Position numbers and translations under genes: made by a program. This document shows positions 9,819-20,615 of a stretch of 64,000 bases of DNA, one piece after another. Each line of letters starts with the position of its first letter. The first letter of the stretch is position 1. The DNA is from Ichthyophis bannanicus (lineage: Eukaryota; Chordata; Amphibia; Gymnophiona; Ichthyophiidae), in assembly GCA_033557465.1 (NCBI GenBank), contig CM066043.1:114806778-114870777 (forward strand), read 5' to 3'. The notes beneath the pieces were generated by a model that was not told the origin of the DNA, did not search any database, and worked only from the letters and a program-made list of their open reading frames with translations.

Positions 9819-10184
9819 GTGCAATCCAGGGCAGCTGTGTTGCAAGGGCTAGACCCGAGCAAGCTCAGAACATACCACAAATGCTCTAGTAGCAGAGCTA
9901 GTGAAGGTTTGAAATATCCTTTTGGTTACCAACAGGGGCAGAGCTCCTATGAGCCCCATTCAAAACCTTATGGTATTTCCCAGCAAGGCATTTGTGCAGA
10001 GGGACAGAGCAACTTCCTGTTTGACGGAGCAAACCAGCCTTATCCCTGTGAAACAGCTGATCCTAGAATTAAGGGTTCAGATGAATATGAATTAATGGAA
10101 TGTGAGAATTCAGATATACCAGTTGTTCCTGAACCAATGGACTGTTCATTATCTGTGATTGACCCAGAGTTCTCTCTAAGGTAA
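9819..10184 (+). CDS. second open frame in the LTR-like element
   Basis: A 121-codon frame ends in an acidic, Pro/Asp-rich tail (VPEPMDCSLSVIDPEF). The 362-codon frame of the sister element has a comparable tail (PESMEIDSF...PSVTDMECD). The shared order suggests 9107-9658 and 9819-10184 were one coding region that is now broken by a frameshift or joined by splicing. No known domain is recognised. Confidence 0.4.
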   Translation: MQSRAAVLQGLDPSKLRTYHKCSSSRASEGLKYPFGYQQGQSSYEPHSKPYGISQQGICAEGQSNFLFDGANQPYPCETADPRIKGSDEYELMECENSDIPVVPEPMDCSLSVIDPEFSLR

Positions 10185-10407
10185 ATGGTTGAAGATAACC
10201 AGAGTTTAAAGCAGTAGAAGTGAGCTGTGCTGTAGCAACAAAAGAAAAGGCTGTATTAGGAACAGTGAGGCTGTTTAATTCTTTTCTTTTGTTTGTATTT
10301 AAAAGCTGAAGTAAGCTATTTTTGTTACACATTTAATTTATGTTATATGCCCGAAGTGGTCTGTTATTCGTTTTGCCAAGAAAGAGAAAAAAACCTCGTG
10401 GACGGGG

Positions 10408-10413
10408 AATAAA
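10408..10413 (+). terminator. polyadenylation signal AATAAA
   Basis: A canonical hexamer lies about 1.09 kb after the TATA-like site and about 165 bp before the element end, as expected for the R/U5 part of an LTR. Confidence 0.5.
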
Positions 10414-10581
10414 GCCCTGATTTGGAATTGAAGTGTGTTATGTGGTTCATATAATAGAAAGGTACAACTACCACTCTCAGAGGGCCAGGCAAGGCTGCCT
10501 GCAGTACTGACAGAGCCAAGAGGAGGAATCATCAGGCAATACCTGACCCCACCGATAGGGCCCCTGGGGGTGTGACAAGAA

Positions 10582-10820
10582 GAACCGATTTTTGTCTCAC
10601 CCTACAAAAACAAAAATAAGGAGGTTGGGAATTGCAGATCAGCCAGTCTGACTTCTTTGGTGACTAAGTTAATGGAAAAGTGTTAAAACAGAGGATAGCG
10701 TAATCCCTGGAATCCAATGGATTGCAGAATCCAAAGTAGCATGGTTTTCTTAGAGGCAGGTCTCGTCAGATGAATTTGATGAATTTTACTGGGTGACCAG
10801 GGAGAGCACTAGATGTGAAC
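10582..10820 (+). pseudogene. CR1-type RT fragment, right part
   Basis: This is the continuation of the CR1 at 8841-9097 after the LTR-like insertion. VNGKVLKQRI, SLESNGLQNPK and HGFLRGRS align with LLKEKIVRFLESSGLQDLRQ and HGFTRGRS in the copy at 39486-40463. Confidence 0.65.
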
Positions 10821-11181
10821 ATAAACCAGTAATAGAGAACTGTAAGTGAAATCGCAAGCCCTTTCCAATGAGTTTACTTGAAATTACACTTTTAATGGAG
10901 AAAAGATCTCAGCACTGCACTTAAAAGGGCATATATCGCTTAACTTAAGTGTAAAAAAGTGCTACATCAGAGATCGGATAAACTCCACTATCTAAAGTCC
11001 ATAGAATCTTCATTAAAACATTTAGGTGGTTATGTTAGAAGGCTTATTTGTGTTAAATGTGGATGTGGAGGCAGAAGAATGTGCAAACTGCATCCACGTG
11101 GAAACCCCAGTTTTAGAAAGATCACAAAATTCAAATTTTCGCACTGGGCACATTGGGCTAGATATTCAAAGGCATTTACAT
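10821..11181. other. unassigned sequence
   Basis: No coding or repeat evidence is visible. Confidence 0.3.
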
Positions 11182-11400
11182 GGAGGAGTAGCCCAGTGGT
11201 TAGAGCAACTGCCTAGTACCCAGAAGATCAAGGGTTCAGTTCCCACTTGCACTCCTTGTGACCTTGGGCAAGTCACTTTACCCTCCATTGCTTTGGAAGA
11301 AAAGGCTGGCAATCTACTTCCAGTGATACATTGCCAAGAAAACCCAGAGGTAGCTGGGTCACTATGAGTCAACACTGACTTGATGGCACAAAAAACAACA
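11182..11400 (+). mobile_element. SINE family 2
   Basis: The head is ggaggagtagcccagtggtt, the B box 'agggttcagttcc', the middle 'cttgtgaccttgggcaagtc' and the RTE-like end 'gacttgatggcacaaaaaac'. It is close to the copy at 8233-8456. Confidence 0.85.
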
Positions 11401-11660
11401 TGGTTTACAGACCTATAAACTGTGTGAATGCCAATTAGAGGGATATTCAGCTGCACCAACATGGTTGGTACCACTGACTATCCCCAAATAACACCACTAC
11501 ATGCCCCCATGCTAACCAAATAGTACTGGGGTGTGTTGTGGGCATTCTGGGGCAGAGCCCATCTCTAACCAGGCAGTGGCAATATTGAACCATTGCCTGG
11601 TTAGAGACCTGCAGGTAAAAGCTGGCCCAGTTAGCTTCTGTGCTGTGTGGCACCATGCTT
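11401..11660. repeat. unclassified repeat shared with 8457-8840
   Basis: In both loci this text directly follows a SINE family 2 copy, so SINE and flank may have been duplicated together. Coding is not seen. Confidence 0.45.
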
Positions 11661-12125
11661 TTTATGGGTTTTTTTAAATGTTTTTATTATTTTTTATTAT
11701 GTAGCTGATACAATTTGTATCAATTTATTTGCTTAAAAAATATAAAAAAAAAAAACATTCAAATGGACTTACGGTGAATGGGGACCAATGGATGAGGAAG
11801 GTGGGACTTGTACAATGCCCACAGCTATTTCAATACTGCCATAAGAGGCAGGGCTTTCCCAGCTGAGGTCCGCCATTCTCCTTTGAATATTTTTTTTTTG
11901 TGCTGTGGTGCTGTGAATGGTTGCCTGAATATCACAATGTGTTAACAAAACTTTTCATATAAGGTGACTCTGTTTGTTTGGCTGGATTTGTTTCATCGAG
12001 TACCTATATCTTGGAGTTTTTGAGCTAGTGGGTTCAGTGTTACCAGCTGCATATGTGCCTCTGTTGGTGGAGGGAGCTACTGGATATTGGTAGAGGGAGG
12101 CAGGAGCCATGGCTGACCTGAATGC
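11661..12125. other. unassigned AT-rich sequence
   Basis: A ttttattatttttt patch (11680-11700) and an A-run (11742-11756) are present. No frame or RNA gene is supported. Confidence 0.35.
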
Positions 12126-13905
12126 ATAGAAACATTGAAACACGATGGTCTATCTAGTCTCTCCTTCCATTTCAACTACAGTAGTCCCCTTTTTTACCTT
12201 TAGAGATCCTCTGTGTTTGTTTGCCCCATGCCTTTTTGAATTTAGATGCTGTCCTCATCTCTATCACCTCCACTGGGAGACTATTCCATACATCTACCAT
12301 TCTCTCCGAAAATAAATATTTCCGCATATTACTCCAGAGTCTATCCTCTTTCACCCTCATCCTATGTCCCCTTGTAGCGGAGCTTGCTTTCAATCAAGAT
12401 ACTCTCCTCCTGTGCATTTATGCCACGGAGTAAACATTTATACCACGGAGTAAACATCTCTATCATATCTTCTCTATCCCACCTTTCCTCTAAACTATAC
12501 ATATTAAGATCTTTAAGTCTGTCCTCATATGCTTTATAACAAAGAACACTAATCATTTTAGTAGCCACCCTCTGTGCGGACTCCATCCTCTTTACATCCT
12601 TTTGAAGGTGTAGTCTCCAGAATTGCACACAATACTCCAAATGAGGTCGCACCAGAGACTTATACAGAGGCACTATCACCTCCAACTCCCTGGTCACCCA
12701 GTCAAAGAAATCAATCAGATTTGTCTGAAAGACCTGCCTCTAGTAAACCCATGCTGCCTCAGATCCTGCAATCCATTGGACTCCAGAAGCCTCATTATTC
12801 TCTCTTTTAGCAGCATTTCCAATAATTTACTCACCACAGAGGTTAGACTAACCGGCCTGTAGTTTTCAACCACATCCTTACTTCCACCTTTGTGTAAAGG
12901 GACCATATGTGCCTTTCTCCAGTCCTCTGAGCCAACTCCCAACTCCAAAGAAGCATTAAAAAGGTCAGTCAGTGGAGCCGCTAGAACATCCCCCAAGTTC
13001 CTTCAGTACTGTTGGATGTATTCCATCCGGTCCCATCGCTTTATCTACTTTTAGCTTAGCTAGTTCCTCATGAACACAGTCTTCTGAAAATCATTACAGC
13101 TCTCTATCACTTCTGTTCCTATTTTTGGGTATTTTCTGAGGTCCTGCTCCTGGCCCTTCATCTGTGAACACAGAACAGAAATATTTGTTAAGCAATTTGT
13201 TTTATCCTCATCATCTTCTACATATTCTTCCCCTTCACCCTTGAGTCTGACAACCTCACTTTTGCCCATCCTACTCTCACTAACATATCTGAAAAATGTT
13301 TTATCCCCCCATTTTCTTGCATTGGCTAATTCTTCTTCTTTTTGTATCTTTGCTTTCCTGACTACTTTGCTAGCTTCTCTAAGTTTTCACAGTATAGCCT
13401 GTCTTCCTCACTCTGTGATCTTTTGTGTTTCATGAAGGCCTTCCTGTTTTTCTTCACCTTTTCAGCTACTTCTTTTGAGAACCATAGTGGTCTCCTTTTC
13501 CTTTTACATTGGTTTACCTGCCCTTAAAAGACCCTCTTTCAGTTTTGCACATTGTTTTTCTACATCTCCCAGATGCTCCCATCCCACTAATGACTCCTTG
13601 ATATATTGTGCCGTCTTGGCAAAGTTAGTTTTCCTAACATCTAAGACCCTAACTTTTGAAAGGATTTTATCAGCCCTAGTCCTTACTGAACCACACCATC
13701 TGGTGATCATTGGATGCAAGATGATCTCACACTATATCATAAGAAACACTTTCCCCATTGGTAAGCACCAAGTCCAGTATGGCCCCTTCACATGTGGGTT
13801 GTTACCAGTTGCCTGAATAGTTCTCCCTTTAGAGAATCCAGGATCTCCTTACTTCTAGATGACACCGCAGCAGGGATGTGCCAGTCAGTATCCGGTATAG
13901 TTTGC
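12126..13905 (-). pseudogene. CR1-type LINE, EN to 3' end
   Basis: Read on the minus strand from 13905, it covers the end of the endonuclease domain, the linker (13719-13504, VRVLDVRKTNFAK), RT start (12996-12715: LTDLFNASLELGV, MVPLHKGGSKDVVENYRPVSL) and C-terminal part (12697-12362: KSLVRPHLEYCVQFWRLHLQ). It finishes with the tail at 12126. The central RT palm is deleted: SFRQI near 12720 is followed directly by VTRELEVIVPLYKSL. Several frameshifts occur. It is the same lineage as 37740-41811. Confidence 0.85.
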
Positions 13906-13954
13906 ACAGGCCATGCTATATGAGGTCCACAGGAGAGCCACTATGAGGCATGAA

Positions 13955-15000
13955 TATCAGTGAATCTACAGTTCCTAGACCCAATTCCTAGACTTACAGA
14001 TGAGCAGTCCCCCACCAGGTTCCACTCTTACAAAGCCACCATCCACCATCTCTGTCAGGAACTACAACCTCTCTTCTGCTTCATTGCACAGAGGGGGTAT
14101 CCTATGCCTTTTCACTTCAAGGTCACCACGGTCCTTGCTTTCATAGCCACTCAAAGTTTCTAGTCTGTTAACTATCACAGCGGGTCTCAACCAATCTGCC
14201 ATCTCATAGCGTATCTCACAGTTCCTGAGGGCCTTCACTTAGACCGTGCAGCAGAGGCAGCTAAGCATGACCCAGTTCTATGAAGTGGACAGTTCTCATC
14301 TGTGCTAAAGGTCATTGATTGCACACATGTGGCCATCAGGCCCCAACTACCACAACAAGAAGGCATTCTACTCACTGAATATGCATATGGTCTGCAATGC
14401 AGTGGAGAGATAACTGATGTCTTTCACCTGCTATGACTCATATGCTCTGTCACATTCTGGCATCTACAATAGATTTGAGAGCAGATAATTAACAGGTGGG
14501 TGGCTGCTAGGTAAATCCTGAACCAGCCCACTCTGCCATTTAGACATGCACTTACAGGGAGGTCTGAATGATCCCTGACAGCTGCAGCAATTGGCAAACA
14601 GAGCCCATAGTTGCAGTGCTTACCTTATTTGTAGAGATAGCAGGATATAAATATGATAAATAAATATCCTTTCCCACTGTCACACCCTGTACAAATGCTG
14701 AGGAGCACACAGGGCCCACAGACACACCAGCTCCATCTTTGAAAGGACCTTTGATGTGCTCAAGAGTTACTTTCGTTGCCTGGGCAAATCTGGGGGAGAA
14801 TTCCTAAAATACCTACAGTACCTGATTGTTACTCACCTTGAACTACTACTGGAAATGTCGGTGTGAACTAAGTACTAATAATAAAAATTCCTATACAGCC
14901 CAGCCAAGGTTTGCCAGATATTTAAAGTCTGCTGCATGCCCCACAATCTGGCAATCAGGTACCTACAACCTTTTCTTGAAGGAGTGGAAATGACAGACCC
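13955..15000 (+). pseudogene. PIF/Harbinger transposase pseudogene (HARBI1-like)
   Basis: Broken + strand frames give, in order, SYKATIHHLCQELQPLF and PFHFKVTTVLAFIATQSF (13960-14160; compare the N-terminal helix region and 'LATGSFQ' of HARBI1 proteins), VIDCTHVAIR (about 14310-14340, first catalytic Asp), FYSLNMHMVCNA (14367-14402), YDSYALSHSGIYNRFES (14430-14480, second Asp in an HDS-like position), FERTFDVLKSYFRCLG (14738-14785, catalytic Glu) and CQIFKVCCMPHNLAIR (14910-14960, 'CCvLHN' block). The DDE trio is visible but frameshifts, stops and small insertions (one near 14810-14890 with a SINE-like tail) disable it. No terminal repeats were identified. Confidence 0.75.
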
Positions 15001-15860
15001 TGACACTGAGGCTAAGGCAGAGGGCTCTATGCTTCCCTACCAGCTCAGCATCGCTGCAAGAAATGATTTGATCTGCAGCCATTTCTTGTGAAGGTAGTTG
15101 CTTGTTTTATTAAGCAAAGTGAGCATGCGTGCATGTGAAATTCTGTGAATATGTTGGTTTCTTTTTCCTTTGAACAGCCACCTGACTAATGTCCTGAATG
15201 AATAGATGCATTGCACCCTAACTAGAGCTCTGAAGAGACTTTCAGCTTTCAGTGCCTTGAGGGAAGATGCCAGCTCATCCTTCACCTCTGGAAGCAGATT
15301 GTCTTGATCTGCCCTTCTGGCTGAACCACTATTACTCCCCTGGCCAGTGATTTTAATAACTGTTCAGGACCCACTAGATCCATCACAATAGCCAGATTAT
15401 GCATCCAAACACTCCAGAACGTCTATGGCTTCCCACCCTTGTGAGCTGCATTTCTGTATCACGGGGAGGGGCCACATTCAGACTTAGGCAAGCTGCAAGG
15501 GTTACACTCCCAGAACAGGTATGTCTTCAGTAAATCACTTGACGTGAGTCCCAGGAACAGACACAGAAAGCAGCAACTTAGAGGAAGAAGAGACATTTCC
15601 TGCTCAGCTGAATGAAGGTAATGGGTTCTTAATTATTTCAAATATTAAAATGGAATTTAGTAACATTTGGGAAGCCTTGGACTTAACCTTCTCATTATGA
15701 AATACTGGAGGACCTGACAGCAAACCTATAAGTTCAAGGTGCTGAACTGTTTATTGTCAAGTGGAAAAATATCAGAAAATCCTTTGAGAGGGCTACTCCT
15801 CTTGGAATTCTGCAGACAAAATTCAGTGTCAAAAGGTCTGAATTCTGCAAAGTTATGTAT
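15001..15860. other. unassigned sequence downstream of the Harbinger pseudogene
   Basis: It could hold the rest of that transposon, but I see no recognisable second (Myb-like) protein and no clear terminal repeat. An 82-codon minus-strand frame (15037-15285) has no recognised family. Confidence 0.3.
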
Positions 15861-16150
15861 TTTTTATTTATTTATATACTCTTATATACCGCGCTATTCT
15901 GCATCAGTGCAGTTTACATTGAACAAACTGAAATTACATTGAACAGGGTATTATAACTTGGAGATAACTATTTTACAGGGAACATGGGCAATGGAGGGTT
16001 AAGTGGCTTGCCCAAGACCACAAGGAGCACCTGTGGGACTAGAAACCCCAGTCCTTCCAGCCCAAGGTTGCTGTCCTCTAGTGGGATTTGAACCACCGAC
16101 CTTCCGGCCTGAAGTACCTTGCCCCAACCACTAGGCTACTCCTCCACTCC
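15861..16150 (-). mobile_element. SINE family 1, full-length
   Basis: In minus orientation it runs from the ttatttattt tail through the 'ataccgcgctattctgcatc' block, the CORE-like middle and the B box (reverse 'ggatttgaacc' form) to the head 'ctactcctccactcc'. Confidence 0.85.
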
Positions 16151-16486
16151 ACAATGTATGATTTGTTTGTCAAAATAACAGAGCATATTGGTGATCCTTA
16201 ATTTAAAATACAATACTGAAAAAATCTATCAAAAGCTGGAAAAGAATTACACAAAAAAAGTTGAGAATGTCTGGGGGTGAAATAACTCAGAACATTTAAT
16301 GGAATTGGGATGAAACTTGACATATGTGAAAAACTGGTGAAATGGCATTGATTTCAAAAATGGGGCTAAATTGGACCAGGGGTTCCAAAGAAATAAGCCC
16401 CTCAAACAATGTCCATGGGAGAGGACGTTTCAGCTTCTGCAACATATAAACTTACATACGGTGAAACAGCAGTTAGGGAATTGTTC
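16151..16486. other. unassigned sequence
   Basis: No coding or repeat evidence is visible. Confidence 0.3.
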
Positions 16487-16718
16487 CTTTCAAAATGCCT
16501 CTCCCCTTTCCTCTCTTCAGCCACAGAACTTCCTCCATCCCCCTAAGCTACCCCTGCAACTGCCCCACCAAATCTATATTGCCCCTCTGCTCAAAACTAC
16601 CCTACCGCAGCTATACCACCACACCCCTATACTACTCCCCACACTGCTCTTTCCCCCTATACTACCCTCTAGTAAATACTCCACCACCCATACACTGCTT
16701 CTCCTCACTAAACTACCC
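16487..16718. repeat. C-rich, purine-poor degenerate repeat, left part
   Basis: The stretch is built of irregular ctacccc/ctgcccc/actaccc words on a strongly purine-poor + strand. The same style continues at 22801-23107, so the Gmr1-type element inserted into it. Confidence 0.6.
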
Positions 16719-17226
16719 TGTGGTACTGTGGCATATAGTCGGAAGGGGTTTTCTTTAAAACACAGGCCAGTTCAGTAAAAACAAAAACAGTTTTTATTCT
16801 GTCCCAGCTTGTTAAACCTTTCAGTTATCCCAAATCAACTTTATTGAAATATACCCCAACTGATTTAGGATTACTGAAAGATAGACTTTTTCTTCGCTCT
16901 GCTGCTGTTACTGTATTACTTTTCTGCGTGTGCAGGTGCCCCATTGTGGATCTTCTCCAGCTTCTTACACCTCCACAAGATGTTTCTCCTGGCCCTTCTT
17001 CCAGCCCCAATTATAATTCCTACCTCAGAACTCCTTTGCATGGCTTGCCTTGGTAGGATTTCTGACTCCATGGGCCTTGTTGCCTCCTGCATCCTGCTGA
17101 CTTCTTAACCTCTCCTTGTGAGCCACGCCCTCCCAGCCTTGAACGCTGGGCTCCAGAATCTCCTAAAGGGGACTGTTGATAATCCCGTTGGAGAAGGAGG
17201 GGTAATATTCTATATACCTCATCACA
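16719..17226 (-). repeat. 3' LTR of the complete Gmr1-type element
   Basis: It starts TGTGGTACTGTGG and ends CCTCATCACA. It is flanked on the outside by taccc (16714-16718), which pairs with tatcc (22801-22805) as a 5-bp target duplication with one change. Relative to 1741-2092 it holds an extra block of roughly 150 bp (about 16818-16967). Confidence 0.85.
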
Positions 17227-17228
17227 CA

Positions 17229-17239
17229 CCCTCCCCCTC
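17229..17239 (-). promoter_or_regulatory. polypurine tract
   Basis: On the minus strand GAGGGGGAGGG lies two bases before the 3' LTR start, the standard plus-strand primer site of an LTR retrotransposon. Confidence 0.75.
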
Positions 17240-17399
17240 AGGTCAACTATGCTCCGTTGAGCACTTGCCTCACCCGGGACCCCCACCCAGGAAAGGAAGT
17301 CTGCGTTCAGGTGAGTTCAGCCAGCCCTATGCTGGACCTGGACCTGGACCTGGTAGGGTTGTAGACCCTGCAGAAAAAGCAGTCTTATTCCTTGGTCAC

Positions 17400-17780
17400 A
17401 TCCAAAGTTGATATAAAGCATGGTGCATCAAGTTGCTCAATTAGCTGACCTACTCTTGGCATGGGATACACTTCCAGTTTAGAAGCTGCACTGACCCTCC
17501 AGACATCAATGCAGAATCTGATGCTTCTATCAGGTTTAGAACCAAGACGATGGAGGCTGACCAGTCATATCATAGACTCATCTATCATTCCCAGGTTAAG
17601 CATCTCTTACAGTTCCATGGTGATAGCCTGTTGCCGGACCTCTGGAATCCAATAGAGTCATTGCCGGATAACAACCCCAGGGTCAGTAATGATATCATGA
17701 CAAATGAGGTGGGTTCATTCCAGGCGGATGAAAATCACCTTTAGGTTCTGGTGGATCAAACCTTCTAGATCTTTCCTCTA
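17400..17780 (-). pseudogene. reverse transcriptase N-terminal fragment, Gmr1-type
   Basis: Minus-strand frames give, with some stops, DLEGLIHQNLKVIF, THLICHDIITDPGVVIRQ, YWIPEVRQQAITMEL, EMLNLGMIDESM, KPDRSIRFCIDVWRVSA, YPMPRVGQLIEQLDA and FISTLDVTK. These are the thumb-side and early RT motifs of Ty3/gypsy polymerases. The sequence breaks before the YxDD box, so RT catalytic core and RNase H are missing. The RT follows the integrase, an order known for Gmr1-like elements and otherwise typical of Ty1/copia. Confidence 0.75.
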
Positions 17781-17965
17781 GGCAGCAGAGAGCTGATCTC
17801 CATTCCGGACTTGAGTTGGATCCGACAGGGCTGAAGTTTCCGGTCCAAAATCATCTCCCTGTACCTTGACAGCTATCACTGGAATCCACTTATTCAATAG
17901 GTTAATATGGTAAATTTTGCCTTTTTTTCCATTTATCTGGCTGAGCAATCTTGTACTATAGTGGA
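17781..17965 (-). pseudogene. integrase C-terminus
   Basis: The minus strand encodes KIYHINLLNKWIPVI, matching the 'yHvNLLKxW' C-terminal signature of Ty3/gypsy integrases. It joins the RT fragment downstream without an intervening LTR. A CR1 tail separates it from the rest of integrase. Confidence 0.7.
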
Positions 17966-18474
17966 TCACCAAAATGGTAAAAGGGATGGAAGGATACCCC
18001 TATGAGGGGAGGCATAAAAGATTAGGGCTCTTCAACCTGGAAAAGAGACAGCTGAGGGGAGATATAATAGAGGTCTATAAATTAATGAATAGAGTGGAAC
18101 GGGTAAACGTAGATCAATTCCTTACGCCATCAAAAGTAGAAAGACTAATAAGAGAAAATATTTTTTCACTCAACATGTAATCATACTCTGAAATTTGTTA
18201 CCTGAGGGCCCACCGGAGGATGTAGTAAAAGCAGTTAATGTAGTTGGGTTTAAAAAAGGTTTGGACAAGTTCCTGGAGGAAAGGTCCATAAACCATTATT
18301 AGAGAGGACCCGGGTAATCCACTGTTTGCCCCAATATAAGCATTATGGAACCTGTGTGTTTTTGTGGGAAACTACTAGGTACTTGTGACCTGGATTGGCC
18401 ACTGTTGAAAACAGGATACTGGGCTTGATGGACCTTGGTCTGACCCAGTATGATATTTCTTATGTTCTTATCTA
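17966..18474 (+). mobile_element. CR1 3' end inserted in the integrase region
   Basis: The + strand encodes YEGRHKRLGLFNLEKRQLRG and IIEVYKLMNRVERVNVDQFL, the CR1 C-terminus. It ends with 'gaccttggtctgacccagta' and 'ttcttatgttcttat'. The deleted Gmr1-type copy at 488 has uninterrupted sequence here (caatcatgtaattaacagg), which confirms the insertion. Confidence 0.85.
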
Positions 18475-19417
18475 GTTAACAGGCCTCGCTTTTTCTTCCA
18501 CTTCATAGGGCCCCTGCCATTTGCAGAGTAACTTGCTCTAGGATTAGGGCAGCAAGAGTAAAGCTCTGTCTCCAGTTTGGAAGATGTGATGCATGGCTGC
18601 CCGATTGTAGCCCTTGGCCTGCTTGGCTTGGGCTTTTTCCAGACTGAGTTTAGCCACCTTTCCAGCTTTCCTCAGGCAGTCTTGCATTTTTATAAGGTAC
18701 TCTATCAAATTACTCCCGGCATGGGTTTCTTCTTCCCAGGTTTCGCTTACCACATCTAATATGCCTCTTGGCTGTCTTCCAGAGAGCAACTCAAAAGATG
18801 AAAACCCCGTAGAACCCTGAGGTACTTCACCGATGGCAAGCATCAAATAGGGTAGGAGAATATCCTAATTCTTCCCGTCCCCTGGACAAACCTTTGAAGT
18901 GTGTTTCAGAGTTTATTGAATCGTTCGACGAGGCCATCTGTTTATGGGTGATATATTGATGTTTGCAGCATCTTGACCTTCACCAAGGCACACGTGTGCT
19001 TCTTCACCTTGGATGCAAATGGTATTCCTTGATCTGTGAGGATCTCATTGGGTATTCCCACTCGTGAGAATACTTCCCAGAGGACATTCGCAATCGTAGT
19101 AGTCTTCATATTCCTTAGAGCAATGGCCTCCGGGTATCGGGTGGTATAGCCTTGTATGACTCTTGTTCCCTTGGGTGGTTCTCTCCAAATGTCTTACCAG
19201 GTCCATGGCCACTCTTTCAAATAGGTTTCAATAACAGGCATAGGCACTAGAGGGGCAGGTCATACTCTGGCGGGGTTATGAAGCTGGCAGGTGGGGCATG
19301 ACTGGCAATATAATTTCACCTGTTTATGAATCCTGGGCCAGAAAAATGAAACTAAAACATGCTGCAGTGTTTTTTCCACCCCTAGGTGTCTCCCTAATAA
19401 ATGGCTATGGGTCATAG
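18475..19417 (-). pseudogene. Gmr1-type integrase, zinc finger to core
   Basis: The minus strand gives, in broken frames, HLGVEKTLQHVLVSFFWPRI, HKQVKLYCQSCPTCQLHNPA (HHCC zinc finger), PMPVIET.FERVAMDLVRHL (core start), VFSRVGIPNEIL-like text near 19050, LPYLMLAIGEVPQGSTGFSS-type text (18846-18780, FELLSGRQPRG) and GDRALLLLP near 18550. This order is that of a DDE integrase. Stops and frameshifts disable it. Upstream, 19684-19960 encodes the usual pre-integrase linker (FVLKEDLLYRVAEG). Confidence 0.75.
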
Positions 19418-19418
19418 A

Positions 19419-19683
19419 GGGGAGGAGCAGCCTAGTGGTTTGGGCAAGTTGCCTCAGCCCAGAGGGTCAGGGATTCAAATCCCACAGCAATCTCAGGTCA
19501 GAGGAACTGGGGTTTCTAGTCTCACAGGTATGCCTTGGGCAAGCTACTTAACTCTCTGTTGCCTCAGGTACAAAATGTAGATTGTGAGCCCTTTGGGGAC
19601 AAGGGACATATATACCACACCTGAATGTACACTGCTTTGACCCAGTGAAAAGTAGTACATAAGCATTGCTAAATAAATGATAA
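19419..19683 (+). mobile_element. SINE, family 1-like, in the pol region
   Basis: The head is ggaggagcagcctagtggtt and the B box 'gggattcaaatccc'. A CORE-like middle follows (cttgggcaagctacttaact). Its 3' part (ttgtgagccctttggggaca, aagcattgctaaataaatga) differs from the other family 1 copies, so it may be a subfamily with another LINE tail. Confidence 0.75.
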
Positions 19684-20195
19684 CACTTGCCCCTTTAGGG
19701 CACCCTCAGCCACCCTGTATAACAAATCTTCCTTTAGCACAAAATAGGGAAAGGTTCTGTAGGGGACTCTCCATTACCTCCTGGAACCCCATCCAGCTCC
19801 AAAACCCGCTCTCGGGCATGTTTAAGGGACTGGGCCCTCTTGAAGCTCCCTGGGTCTTCCCCTGACCCCCAGTCTAGGAAGGGGCCAGTTGTATTTGGGT
19901 CGCTACCTCTGAGATCTGAGGTATCCCCATGGGTTTCTTCTCAAGGCTCTCCCTCCCCCATAGCCATTCCCAGATTCTGTTGGCAGAGCAGCTTTACCCA
20001 ATGACGCTGTCACTGGGGCTTAGCAGGCTTGGGATTCTTGACTTATAAATCTGAGTCTTCCAGAGGAAAAATCTCTGCTGAATCTTCCTGATCCGACTTA
20101 GCAGAGCCGTCTGTTAGTTGGACCCATATTGCTCCGAAGTTTGGGTAGTCTTGGCCAATCATCACTGAATACGGAAGCCAGGGCAGCACCATGAC
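19684..20195 (-). pseudogene. spacer between protease and integrase
   Basis: The 19684-19960 part encodes integrase-linker text on the minus strand. The remainder (19961-20195) has no recognised domain. The interval is far too short to hold an RT-RNase H block, which supports the protease-integrase-RT order. Confidence 0.55.
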
Positions 20196-20615
20196 CTAGA
20201 GTGTGGCTTGCCCTGCCGAAGTCTTGAGTGAAACCTGTGCCATTGGACACTGCCTCTGGTCGCCATGCACACAAGCCGGTGTTACTGTCTTTGGATAGTC
20301 AATTTGAAATTGGGTTATGGTTTCCTGGCGAATGAGGGTCCGCACACTCCCGGAGTTAATCAAGGCCTGGAGTTGGGACCCCTTGAGCTCCACTGGAATC
20401 ACAATGTTCTGTGCCCCTGGGTGGGGAGTGTCCTCAGTAGCACAGGTCTGAGGGGTGGTTAGGCTGATATCCATGGGTTCTTCCATATCCAGGGGGCATT
20501 CCTGAGTAAAGTGTCCCTGGGATCCACACATAAAACAGGTGAGGGGGTTGTGGCTGGGGCCATGCCCTTGCCTAGGAAGTGATTTTGGGGTCGGAACATG
20601 GGAGCCAACATACAT
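20196..20615 (-). pseudogene. Gmr1-type nucleocapsid and protease
   Basis: A 139-codon minus-strand frame has a zinc knuckle CFMCGSQGHFTQECP (C-X2-C-X4-H-X4-C, near residues 32-45). It is followed by a retropepsin-like segment with ALINSGSVRTLI near residues 92-103. In active proteases the motif is DSG or DTG; here the catalytic Asp is Asn, so the protease would be inactive. The frame continues to QVSLKTSAGQATL. Confidence 0.8.

Larger units (their letters stand above)
9098..10577 (+). mobile_element. LTR-like element (candidate solo LTR), 1.48 kb
   Basis: The element begins TGTCA and ends TGACA, is flanked by a perfect 4-bp duplication (agaa at 9094-9097 and 10578-10581), and splits a CR1 whose sequence continues on both sides. 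It contains a TATAAAA (9317-9323), long frames, and an AATAAA (10408-10413) about 165 bp from the end. This layout fits a very long LTR. TG...CA ends with a 4-bp duplication fit retroviral-type integration. The closest relative in the window is 38120-39504. I see no gag, pol or env and no second LTR, so it is either a solo LTR or a short non-autonomous element. The superfamily is unassigned. Confidence 0.7.
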
